Source of the DNA: Opitutia bacterium | GTDB taxonomy: Bacteria; Verrucomicrobiota; Verrucomicrobiae; Opitutales; Opitutaceae | Length of the DNA stretch: 5,184 nt | NCBI GenBank assembly: GCA_947442255.1 | Contig: CANEVO010000080.1 | Coordinates: 1-5,184 of the forward strand | Direction: 5' to 3' | In this document: positions 1-5,184 of the stretch, piece after piece | How positions within the stretch are numbered: position 1 is the stretch's first letter | Layout of the letters: each line of letters starts with the position of its first letter | The notes under the pieces: model-generated | Seen by the model: the letters and a program-made list of their open reading frames with translations, nothing else | Told to the model about the DNA's origin: nothing | Databases searched by the model: none | Made by a program: the position numbers and the translations under genes

Positions 1-542
1 GCAAGGACAAGGTGAAGGAGCACCACGTCGCCTTCGACCACGCCGCGCGGACCGCCGCGTATTCCGCGAAGGACAGCCAGGAACCGACAAATCTCCCGAT
101 GCCGGCGGGCGATCCCTCGGACTTAATCCTTGCCCTGCTCCAGACCCGGACCTGGAACCTGAAGCCGGGCGAGTCCCGCGATGCGCTCGTGCTGTTCGAC
201 GACGATTTCTATGAGCTGACGATTCACGCGACGCGGTACGAGGAACTGTGGACCCCGCTCGGCAAATTCAACACCCTCGTGCTGGAGCCGCGGATGGAGA
301 AGGCGCCGCCCAAGGGCATGTTCAAGCGCGGCAGCTCGGTACGCGTCTGGATCTCGCAGGACGAACAACGGCTGCCCGTCCGCTTCGACGTGGAGTTCAA
401 CATCGGCACCGGCACCGCGACGCTGGACTTCTATGAAAAGCCGGGCACCAAACTCGGCACCCCACCGGCTCCCGCGACCGCGGCGAACCCGGCGGCCAGC
501 GGAAGTTCACCCGTTCCGGATGCGAAAAATTCTCGTCCTTAG
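1..542 (+). CDS. DUF3108-family protein, 3' part (5' end outside window)
   Basis: The frame is open from the left edge and reads Lys-Asp-Lys before a GTG at position 12, so that GTG is probably internal and the true start lies upstream. The C-terminal half has the pattern I know from DUF3108 proteins: a Leu-rich stretch ending in a 'LLQTRTW' segment, then 'LKPGES', an acidic 'LFDDDFYEL' strand, 'TPLGKFNTLVLEP', and 'FKRGSSVRVWISQDEQRLPV' leading into a final IGTGTATL strand. The family is mostly predicted to be exported and beta-rich, with no established reaction. A signal peptide cannot be checked because the N-terminus is missing. The last 30 or so residues are a Pro/Ala/Ser-rich tail unlike the folded part. 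The stop overlaps the next gene's start by 23 nt, which suggests co-transcription and a cell-envelope context. The family call is good but from memory; the function is unknown. Confidence 0.8.
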   Translation, partial: KDKVKEHHVAFDHAARTAAYSAKDSQEPTNLPMPAGDPSDLILALLQTRTWNLKPGESRDALVLFDDDFYELTIHATRYEELWTPLGKFNTLVLEPRMEKAPPKGMFKRGSSVRVWISQDEQRLPVRFDVEFNIGTGTATLDFYEKPGTKLGTPPAPATAANPAASGSSPVPDAKNSRP

Positions 543-1422
543 GGGCGGCGCCCTCGGCGACTTTATCGTCACGCTGCCCACGCTCGCGCTCCTGCGCCGG
601 CGCTGGCCGGAGGCAAGGATCGAGTTGGCCGGAAATGCCCGCGCCGCGGAACTGGCCCGGGCGCGGGGCCTGATCGATGCGGTGCACTCGCAGCACGAGG
701 CGCGCTGGTCGGCCCTCTTTGGGGGCGCACCTTTGACCGAGCCGATGGCAACCTGGCTCACCAGCTTCGATCTCGTCCTGAACTATTGGCCGGATCCTGA
801 CGCGGACCTGCCGCGGCACTTTCCACGCCGCGCTGATCAAGTCTTTCTGACCTGGCCGGCCATGCCCACCCTCGCCCCCGCGGCGGCGCACTATGCGGCT
901 GCCCTGCGCGCGTTCGACCTGGGTGACGTCGCGCCTTGGTTTCCGCTCCAACCCTTGGCCAGCGACGTCGCGGTCGCCGGAACCTCGCCCATCGGCGTTG
1001 CCCTGCACCCCGGCAGCGGTTCGGCGCGAAAGAACTGGCCCCTCGAACGCTGGCGGGAGGCCACCGTGGCGCTGCCCGGCCCCATCACCGTGATCCTCGG
1101 CGAGGCCGAACTCGAGGCCCGCGGACCCGCCCTCACGGCGCTGCTGACCGATCCACGCGTCGTGCCCGCGATTAACCTGCCCCTGGAAACCTTGGTTGCA
1201 CAGTTGGCCCGCTGCGCGCTGTTTCTCGGACACGACTCCGGCATCAGTCATCTCGCCGCCGCGACGGGAATCCCCTGCCTGCTGCTGTTTGGTCCGACTG
1301 ATCCTTCGCTTTGGGCTCCGCCCGCATCGCCCGTGCGCGTCCTGCGCCGCGGGCCAGAAATGGCAGCGATTGCCGTGGAGGATGTCCGGGCCGAACTTCA
1401 GTCGCTCCGCCCGTCCGTTTGA
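520..1422 (+). CDS. Glycosyltransferase family 9 (ADP-heptose:LPS heptosyltransferase type)
   Basis: This 300-residue protein should transfer a sugar, most likely heptose from an ADP-sugar, onto the LPS core or another surface glycan at the cytoplasmic side of the inner membrane. The start at 520 (MRKILVLRGGALGDF) is chosen because it begins directly with the family's first beta strand; the frame opens further upstream at 433, but that stretch lies inside the previous gene and has no family character. The GT-B N-terminal motif GALGDFIVTLP spans residues 10-20, with Asp14 matching the catalytic Asp13 of E. coli WaaC. HPGSGSARKNWPLERW (163-178) and GHDSGISHLAAATGIP (237-252), followed by LFGPTDPSLW (256-265), form the nucleotide-sugar binding half. 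Length is slightly below the usual 320-350. No good Shine-Dalgarno is present (GGAAG at 501-505 is far), so translation may be coupled to the upstream gene. The exact acceptor and sugar cannot be told; another GT9 substrate is possible. Confidence 0.93.
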   Translation: MRKILVLRGGALGDFIVTLPTLALLRRRWPEARIELAGNARAAELARARGLIDAVHSQHEARWSALFGGAPLTEPMATWLTSFDLVLNYWPDPDADLPRHFPRRADQVFLTWPAMPTLAPAAAHYAAALRAFDLGDVAPWFPLQPLASDVAVAGTSPIGVALHPGSGSARKNWPLERWREATVALPGPITVILGEAELEARGPALTALLTDPRVVPAINLPLETLVAQLARCALFLGHDSGISHLAAATGIPCLLLFGPTDPSLWAPPASPVRVLRRGPEMAAIAVEDVRAELQSLRPSV

Positions 1423-1631
1423 TCAGGCCGCGACGCCAGCACGAATCGCCAGAGCTTCGCCTCAGTCTCGGTGATCAACCGGGCCTCCTCGCGACCGTCC
1501 GGCCAGCGCAGCGCCAGGTGCTTGCCAAGCAACCAGCGCGCCAGGGCCAGGGCGTTCTTCCGCTGGAACAGTTTCGCTTTGATCCCTGAATTCAGTTTTT
1601 TGAGGTGCGTATCACGCCCGTTTTCCTCCAT
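1398..1631 (-). pseudogene. Truncated 3-methyladenine DNA glycosylase (AAG/MPG) N-terminal remnant
   Basis: The 77-codon minus-strand ORF contains LFQRKNALALARWLLGKHL, then RWPDGREEARLITETEA. This resembles the N-terminal third of alkyladenine DNA glycosylases, where an 'FFxR..lelA+.LLGK.L' helix is followed by 'G+IvETEAY'. The second Glu of ETEA corresponds to the catalytic base (Glu125 of human AAG). In the family a Tyr follows and stacks on the flipped base; here it is Lys, and from that point the sequence (KLWRFVLASRP..) loses all resemblance and stops after 22 residues. Bacterial members are about 180-210 residues, so the base-binding pocket and most of the fold are missing. The stop lies 25 nt inside the 3' end of the convergent glycosyltransferase gene, so a deletion joining the two is plausible. 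It is an open frame with in-style codons, so it could be a recent wreck, or an unrelated small protein. Enzymatic activity is very unlikely. Confidence 0.55.
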
Positions 1632-1699
1632 CAGTCTGCCATGTCACCTTTGACCATGGCATCGTTCCCGGTGCAAAGCAGTGCCGGGCTCGACTTCCG

Positions 1700-3103
1700 G
1701 TGAACGCGAGCACCGCACGTACCACCGCGCTCGAACACAAGCGGGATCTGCTCCGTTCGCTGCGGCTGTGCACCGCCGAGGGCATCATGGCCATGCCGCT
1801 CGTGACCATGTCGCTGCCGGTGAACGTGTTCATGACGACGCTCGTGGCGAAGGCCTTTGTCCTGCCGAAGACGACCATCGGCCTGATCTGCGCGCTGCCG
1901 TTCGTCGGCAACTTCCTCCAGATCTTTGTCGCCTCGTTTCTCGCGCGCTGGAAGCCGCCGAAGACCATCTCGATCTCCGCGGCCACGTTGCATCTCCTTT
2001 CGTGGGTCGTGCTCGGGATCATGCTCCCCTGGATCCCGCGGGACGACCCGAATCGCGCGGGGCAGATGATCATCGTCTGGTTTCTCGTCACGAGCTGCTT
2101 CGGCGCGATCGCTGGTGTGACGTGGAACGCGTGGATTCAGGAATGGGTACCCTACCGGCTGCGCGGGAAATTCTTCGGCCGCCGCAACGGCATGACGCAG
2201 ATCTCGACGACCGTCTTCCTCCTCGCGACCGGCTGGGCCCTGGTGCAGGGCGGCTACGCCATTCGCGTTTTCCAATACATCATCGCGGGCGCGGTCCTGC
2301 TGCGGATTTTTTCGCTGCGCTGGCAGTGGCTTAGCCCGACGCGGGCGCGACGTCACGCCGTCAGTCCGCCGCTGCCGCTGCGGGACCAGGCCCGGACGGT
2401 CTGGGAATCGAAATCGTTCCTCGTGTTCATCGCGTTCGGCGCGGTCTGGTCTTTCGCCGCCAACTGTTTCGGACCGTTCTACCACATCTTCATGTTCGAG
2501 CAGATCGGGCTGTCGGCCTTCGACGTCGGCATTCTTTCGACGATCGCCCAACTCACCGGTGCGCTCTCGTTGCCCGCGTGGGGATTGCTCCTCGACCGCT
2601 ATGGCAACAAGTCGGTGATGGTGGTCTCCATGATCCTCTGGCAGGCGACCACCTGGACCTGGACCATCCTGACGCCGGACAACAGTTGGCTGCTCTACGG
2701 CATGTGGATCGGCGGCGGCGCCACCGGTGCGGGCTTCATCCTCGGTCAGTTCACGATTCTGCTCCGGCTGATTCCGCGCCAGGCCAAGAATCTCGCGATC
2801 GGAACCAATCTCGCCATCACCTCGCTGGTCGCGGCGGCGGCGCCGATCATTGGAGGCAACGTTTTGACGTGGGCCCTCGGACGCTGGTCGGATGCCCTCG
2901 CCATTTACCACACGTGCTTTCTCTTGATGCCGATCCTTTCGTTATCCGGCTGCCTGCTGCTGCTGCGGGTGCACGAACCGCAAGCGCAGCCGCTCACGAT
3001 GGTCTTCGGCGCGATGCGAAACATCCGCACGCTCAGCGGCGTGTTCGGACTGGGATTTCTCGTGAACCACGTCTTTTACCGCGCCGAGAAACAGCGGCCG
3101 TGA
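1700..3103 (+). CDS. Major facilitator superfamily (MFS) permease
   Basis: A 467-residue, strongly hydrophobic inner-membrane protein with about 12 predicted helices in two halves. A hydrophilic N-terminus (1-20) precedes the first six helices, a basic loop [20 protein letters not shown] at about 211-230 separates the halves, and the second half begins near residue 238. The canonical MFS loop motif (G-x3-D-R-x-G) is clear in the second half, [11 protein letters not shown] at 295-305. In the first half the matching loop ([14 protein letters not shown], 76-89) is degenerate. [14 protein letters not shown] (151-164) resembles the P-x-x-x-RG-x-FG element found after helix 4 in many bacterial MFS members. 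The start is GTG; it is the first possible initiator after an in-frame TGA at 1601, and no Shine-Dalgarno is visible. Met30 would be the next candidate but would remove part of helix 1. The cargo cannot be inferred; the neighbours give no hint. The gene stands alone, divergent from the glycosylase remnant. Confidence 0.9.
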   Translation: MNASTARTTALEHKRDLLRSLRLCTAEGIMAMPLVTMSLPVNVFMTTLVAKAFVLPKTTIGLICALPFVGNFLQIFVASFLARWKPPKTISISAATLHLLSWVVLGIMLPWIPRDDPNRAGQMIIVWFLVTSCFGAIAGVTWNAWIQEWVPYRLRGKFFGRRNGMTQISTTVFLLATGWALVQGGYAIRVFQYIIAGAVLLRIFSLRWQWLSPTRARRHAVSPPLPLRDQARTVWESKSFLVFIAFGAVWSFAANCFGPFYHIFMFEQIGLSAFDVGILSTIAQLTGALSLPAWGLLLDRYGNKSVMVVSMILWQATTWTWTILTPDNSWLLYGMWIGGGATGAGFILGQFTILLRLIPRQAKNLAIGTNLAITSLVAAAAPIIGGNVLTWALGRWSDALAIYHTCFLLMPILSLSGCLLLLRVHEPQAQPLTMVFGAMRNIRTLSGVFGLGFLVNHVFYRAEKQRP

Positions 3104-3182
3104 AGGGTGTCGCAGGCCAGCTGGAGAAATTGGAACCTGGCCGTGAACCCGCTTCTCCGTGGAGGAAAAGGGGAAATAATCC

Positions 3183-3211
3183 TTGCGTTCATTTCCACGA
3201 AACCGCTTATT
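3183..3211 (+). promoter_or_regulatory. Possible sigma70-type promoter for rplU-rpmA (weak)
   Basis: TTGCGT at 3183-3188 could serve as a -35 box, with CTTATT at 3206-3211 (17-nt spacer) as a poor -10 box. The rplU-rpmA operon needs a promoter somewhere in the 122-nt spacer after the permease gene. The match is weak, with only three of six -10 positions fitting, and it would leave a very short leader. The rest of the spacer holds a purine-rich run at about 3161-3174 and no obvious terminator for the permease gene. Confidence 0.2.
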
Positions 3212-3225
3212 CCGCAGTTTTATTT

Positions 3226-3540
3226 ATGAAAGCGACCATCAAGACCCAAGGCCAGCAGTTCACTGTGACCGAGGGCGACATTTTGACCGTCAACCGTTAC
3301 CCGGGCACCGAAAAGGGCTCGACGGTTGAAATCAAGGAAGTCCTCGCCACGGGCGAAGGCGAGAATTTCAAGGTTGGCACCCCAACCCTGCCCGGCGCCA
3401 CCGTGTCGGTCAAAATTCTGGAGAACAAGCGCGGTGATAAGGTCATCGTGTTCAAGAAGAAGAAACGCAAGGGCATGGAGCGGAAACGTGGTCATCGCCA
3501 AGAGCTTTCAGTCATCAAAATCGAATCGATTAACGCTTAA
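3226..3540 (+). CDS. rplU: 50S ribosomal protein L21
   Basis: This 104-residue protein is the large-subunit protein bL21, which binds 23S rRNA in the 50S subunit. It shows the full family pattern: [18 protein letters not shown] at the N-terminus (usually 'A+IKTGGKQY+V.EGD'), a [12 protein letters not shown] strand in the middle, the lysine-rich [20 protein letters not shown] stretch that contacts rRNA, and a short C-terminal strand. Length is typical (about 100-105). ATG at 3226 is chosen because homologues begin there; the frame runs open far upstream, but only as antisense-like or out-of-frame sequence within the permease gene. No Shine-Dalgarno lies just before this ATG; the preceding bases are T-rich (CAGTTTTATTT). 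rpmA follows after 14 nt, the usual bacterial order. Confidence 0.99.
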   Translation: MKATIKTQGQQFTVTEGDILTVNRYPGTEKGSTVEIKEVLATGEGENFKVGTPTLPGATVSVKILENKRGDKVIVFKKKKRKGMERKRGHRQELSVIKIESINA

Positions 3541-3544
3541 GGAG
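3539..3544 (+). promoter_or_regulatory. Shine-Dalgarno of rpmA, overlapping the rplU stop
   Basis: AAGGAG at 3539-3544 shares its first two bases with the TAA stop of rplU and lies 10 nt before the rpmA ATG. This is the clearest ribosome binding site in the window. Its overlap with the stop codon suggests that ribosomes finishing L21 re-initiate on L27, keeping the two proteins in step. Confidence 0.8.
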
Positions 3545-3554
3545 ACTATTCGTC

Positions 3555-3800
3555 ATGGCGCATAAGAAAGGTCAGGGCACATCGAGCAACGGCCGCGACA
3601 GCCATTCAAAAAGGCTGGGCATCAAGATGTTTGGCGGCCAGGTCGCCATCGCTGGTAATATCCTCGTCCGGCAACGCGGCTCCAAGCTGCATGCGGGCAA
3701 GAATGTCGGCACCGGCCGCGATTGGACGCTCTTCGCGTTGAAGGACGGCACGATCAAGTACGACAAGGCGCATCGCAGCGTCTCGGTCGTCACGGCCTAA
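3555..3800 (+). CDS. rpmA: 50S ribosomal protein L27
   Basis: An 81-residue bL27, the large-subunit protein whose N-terminal tail reaches towards the peptidyl transferase centre and helps position tRNA. The protein starts [20 protein letters not shown], close to the standard AHKKG.GS..NGRDS.. opening, and keeps the [32 protein letters not shown] core (residues 35-62) and the DGTIKYDK segment near the end. There is no N-terminal extension of the kind that Firmicutes cleave off (by Prp), so the mature tail is made directly after Met removal. Length is typical (about 81-85). It is the last gene of the rplU-rpmA unit; the GTPase gene obgE, which often follows, is replaced here by a terminator. 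Confidence 0.99.
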   Translation: MAHKKGQGTSSNGRDSHSKRLGIKMFGGQVAIAGNILVRQRGSKLHAGKNVGTGRDWTLFALKDGTIKYDKAHRSVSVVTA

Positions 3801-3823
3801 GTCGTTCTTCGAACTCATTTCCC

Positions 3824-3851
3824 AGGGCCGGTCGCAAGACCGGCCCTTTTT
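3824..3851 (+). terminator. Rho-independent terminator of the rplU-rpmA operon
   Basis: A perfect 10-bp stem, AGGGCCGGTC (3824-3833) with GACCGGCCCT (3838-3847), encloses the loop GCAA, which is a stable GNRA tetraloop. It is followed by a T run to 3851. It begins 23 nt after the rpmA stop. The stem strength, loop and T tract together make this a confident intrinsic terminator, and it separates the ribosomal operon from the small membrane protein gene. Confidence 0.93.
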
Positions 3852-3916
3852 GTTGGCCGGAGGCCGCGCACCTTTCCGAAGCTTGCCCGATTCCTTCCAG
3901 TTGTCACCGTCCCGCC

Positions 3917-4303
3917 ATGGCCGACCGCCTCGCCGAACTCCTTCGCCAGCGGGCGCTTTTGCAGGAGCACCTCGCGTGGCTGGATCGAGAAATCGCCAAG
4001 GCCTCGAACTCGGCTTCCCCGGCCCTCACGGCGCTGCCGATCCTCAAGCCCCCCCTCCTGGCACCTTCAATCCCGGCACCTCCGACCACGGTGCGCCGCC
4101 TGCCGCTCGCGGCATCTGCTCCGGTGATCGCCCCGGCAGCGGATGCCCGGGCCGACGATGCCGACGAGATTCTCGAACAATATCGCGTGGCACCCGCCGC
4201 GCTCCAAACCGACATCCGGAAGGGCTGCCTGCTCTACTTTATCGGTGCCCTTGTGTTCGTCGGGGGTGTCGTGGCGGGGCTCTATCTGGTATTTCGGAAG
4301 TAG
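3917..4303 (+). CDS. Small tail-anchored membrane protein, function unknown
   Basis: I do not recognise a family. The 128-residue protein has three parts. Residues 1-30 (MADRLAELLRQRALLQEHLAWLDREI..) are a leucine-patterned amphipathic helix that could form a short coiled coil. Residues 31-80 are a Pro/Ala-rich, probably unstructured linker. Residues 81-103 are acidic then basic (DDADEILEQYR...LQTDIRKG), leading into one membrane helix, CLLYFIGALVFVGGVVAGLYLVF (about 104-126), ending in RK. This predicts a cytoplasmic protein held by its C-terminus, N-in. ATG at 3917 is chosen because it begins the helix; the same frame is open from 3722, but that stretch is rpmA read out of frame plus the terminator. 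No clear Shine-Dalgarno precedes it. It stands alone between the terminator and the convergent pheA. Coding seems likely from the sensible domain order, but homologues should be checked. Confidence 0.75.
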   Translation: MADRLAELLRQRALLQEHLAWLDREIAKASNSASPALTALPILKPPLLAPSIPAPPTTVRRLPLAASAPVIAPAADARADDADEILEQYRVAPAALQTDIRKGCLLYFIGALVFVGGVVAGLYLVFRK

Positions 4304-4337
4304 TCGGAACCAGAGGCACTGCCTGCTGGGCACGGAA

Positions 4338-4361
4338 GTGGCACGGGTCTCCCGACCCGTG
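4338..4361 (+). repeat. REP-like palindromic element, copy 1
   Basis: An 8-bp perfect stem, CACGGGTC (4342-4349) and GACCCGTG (4354-4361), encloses loop TCCC and is preceded by the tetranucleotide GTGG. The core reads GCACGGGTCTCCCGACC, which matches the opposite-strand copy at 4387-4407 at 16 of 20 positions. It begins 34 nt after the stop of the small membrane protein gene. It might also act as a weak terminator, but AAATTTAATT follows rather than a T run. Confidence 0.55.
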
Positions 4362-4386
4362 AAATTTAATTCGATCCCACGTCAAC

Positions 4387-4407
4387 GGTCTGAAGACCCA
4401 TGCTACC
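4387..4407 (-). repeat. REP-like palindromic element, copy 2 (inverted)
   Basis: Read on the minus strand this gives GGTAG followed by the core GCATGGGTCTTCAGACC, so both copies fit GCAYGGGTCTYCMGACC. It carries the GTAG head known from enterobacterial REP sequences, where copy 1 has GTGG. Its own hairpin is short: GGTC and GACC around a TTCA loop, with the outer arm decayed. It is 25 nt from copy 1 in inverted orientation, and 30 nt beyond the pheA stop. Confidence 0.5.
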
Positions 4408-4437
4408 TCGTCTCCAGCCGGCTTACTCACGCCCGGT

Positions 4438-5184
4438 TCAGCTTGCCGACGGATAGCTGCCCAGCCACTTCACCAACGGACAGAACTTGCGCAGCTCAGC
4501 GATCGCGGCGCGCATGTTCTCGTCCTCGTAATGGCCGGTCACATCGAGGAAGAAGAAGTAATCCCACGGGCGCTTCTTGCTCGGCCGCGACTCGATCTTC
4601 GAGAGATTGATGCCCCGCTCCGCCAGCGGCATCAGCATCTTCAGGAGCGCACCGGAGTGCGAAGCCGCCTCGTCGCCGAGCGACACGAGGAGGCTCGTGA
4701 TGTCCTTGCCGCCGCCGACCGGGCCGGAGGGCTTGCGACCGATGACAAAAAAACGCGTGGTGTTGTCCGCCCTGTCCTGGATGTTTCGCTCGACGACCGG
4801 CACGCCATAATGCTCGGCCGCAAGTTCTCCCGCCACCGCGGCGGTCCCCGCCTCTTCCTTGGCCCGCTGCACGGCGCGCGAGGTGCTCGGGGCGTCGATC
4901 AGTTGCGCATGCGGCAGGTGGCGCTGCAGCCAGTGGCGGCATTGGGCGAGCGCTTGATCCTTCGAGTACACCCGCTCGATGGACTCGAGCGGCGATTTCG
5001 AGATCAGCGCATGGCTGATCTCGAGGTAGATCTGCGCGACGATCTTGAGATCGCTCTCCACGAAGCTGTCGAGCGCCTCGCGCACCGACCCTTCGGTTGA
5101 GTTCTCAATCGGGATGACCGCGTAGTCCGTCTCGCCCTTCTCCACGGCGGTGAAGATATCGTGCACCGTCGCCATGGCGTGGTA
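4438..5184 (-). CDS. pheA: Prephenate dehydratase (PheA) with ACT domain, 5' end outside window
   Basis: This enzyme converts prephenate to phenylpyruvate in phenylalanine synthesis in the cytoplasm. The fragment enters from the right edge reading Tyr-His-Ala before an ATG at 5175; that Met is internal, since homologues have about 40 more dehydratase residues, and possibly an AroQ chorismate mutase domain before them. Numbering from that Met, VEKGETDYAVIPIENSTEGSV (11-31) is the hallmark segment of the first half. DNTTRFFVIG (137-146) contains the catalytic Thr-Arg-Phe motif. The ACT domain starts near 157 with GALL (175-178) and ESRP (195-198), the two motifs that bind phenylalanine, so feedback inhibition is expected. 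It ends normally with LGSYP. The loop before GALL is longer than usual. The gene is convergent with the small membrane protein gene; no classical terminator follows, only the REP-like pair. Confidence 0.97.
   Translation of the reverse strand, partial: YHAMATVHDIFTAVEKGETDYAVIPIENSTEGSVREALDSFVESDLKIVAQIYLEISHALISKSPLESIERVYSKDQALAQCRHWLQRHLPHAQLIDAPSTSRAVQRAKEEAGTAAVAGELAAEHYGVPVVERNIQDRADNTTRFFVIGRKPSGPVGGGKDITSLLVSLGDEAASHSGALLKMLMPLAERGINLSKIESRPSKKRPWDYFFFLDVTGHYEDENMRAAIAELRKFCPLVKWLGSYPSAS

Noticed and set aside
397..1251. A 284-codon minus-strand open frame opposite the glycosyltransferase gene.
   Set aside because: The plus-strand frame has all GT9 motifs, whereas the antisense product is Arg/Gly-rich without recognisable domains. 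It is a GC-rich shadow.
1631..2911. A 426-codon open frame on the minus strand opposite the permease gene.
   Set aside because: Its product is an Arg/Asp/Glu/His/Pro/Gly-rich low-complexity string with no family motif, as expected from the antisense of a GC-rich membrane protein gene. The plus strand codes for a clear 12-helix permease.
3115..3142. Inverted repeat GGCCAG...CTGGCC after the permease stop, as a terminator.
   Set aside because: The stem is only 6 bp with a 16-nt loop, and no T run follows.
2578..3225. An in-frame extension of L21 upstream to 2578, giving a 320-residue protein.
   Set aside because: The added part is the permease gene read in another frame, with no conservation pattern; L21 starts at 3226 at the family's normal N-terminus.
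3722..3916. An N-terminal extension of the small membrane protein into rpmA.
   Set aside because: It would run through rpmA out of frame and across the strong terminator; ATG at 3917 begins the sensible helix.
4531..5100. A 189-codon plus-strand open frame opposite pheA.
   Set aside because: The minus strand has unmistakable prephenate dehydratase and ACT motifs; the plus-strand product is Arg/Leu-rich without motifs.

Overview
The window looks like chromosomal housekeeping DNA from a GC-rich, Gram-negative bacterium. Gene style and the look of the proteins (a DUF3108 protein beside an LPS glycosyltransferase, the L21/L27 pair, a PheA with an ACT domain, and intergenic palindromes of the type GGGTCT..AGACC) would fit Verrucomicrobiota, perhaps Opitutaceae. 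That placement is an inference from memory, not a search result. Nothing here looks like a phage, a CRISPR array, a transposase gene or a defence system.

Layout, left to right. Positions 1-542 hold the 3' part of a DUF3108-family gene that enters from the left edge. A family-9 glycosyltransferase of the heptosyltransferase type (520-1422) overlaps its end by 23 nt, so the two are probably one transcription unit concerned with the cell envelope. Facing them on the minus strand, at 1398-1631, is a 77-codon ORF that reads like the N-terminal quarter to third of a 3-methyladenine DNA glycosylase (AAG/MPG family), cut off just after the catalytic Glu. A 12-helix MFS permease (1700-3103) diverges from it.

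After a 122-nt spacer comes the ribosomal protein operon rplU-rpmA (3226-3800), closed by a strong intrinsic terminator with a GNRA loop (3824-3851). The frequent third partner, obgE, is not next to it. A small unrecognised protein with an N-terminal helix, a Pro/Ala linker and a C-terminal membrane anchor follows (3917-4303). The convergent interval 4304-4437 carries two inverted copies of a REP-like palindrome. The window ends inside pheA on the minus strand (4438 to the right edge), which keeps its prephenate dehydratase catalytic motif and a phenylalanine-sensing ACT domain.

The points most worth a second look are the glycosylase remnant and the REP-like inverted pair (a BIME/REPIN-like unit). 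No convincing new multi-gene system is visible.
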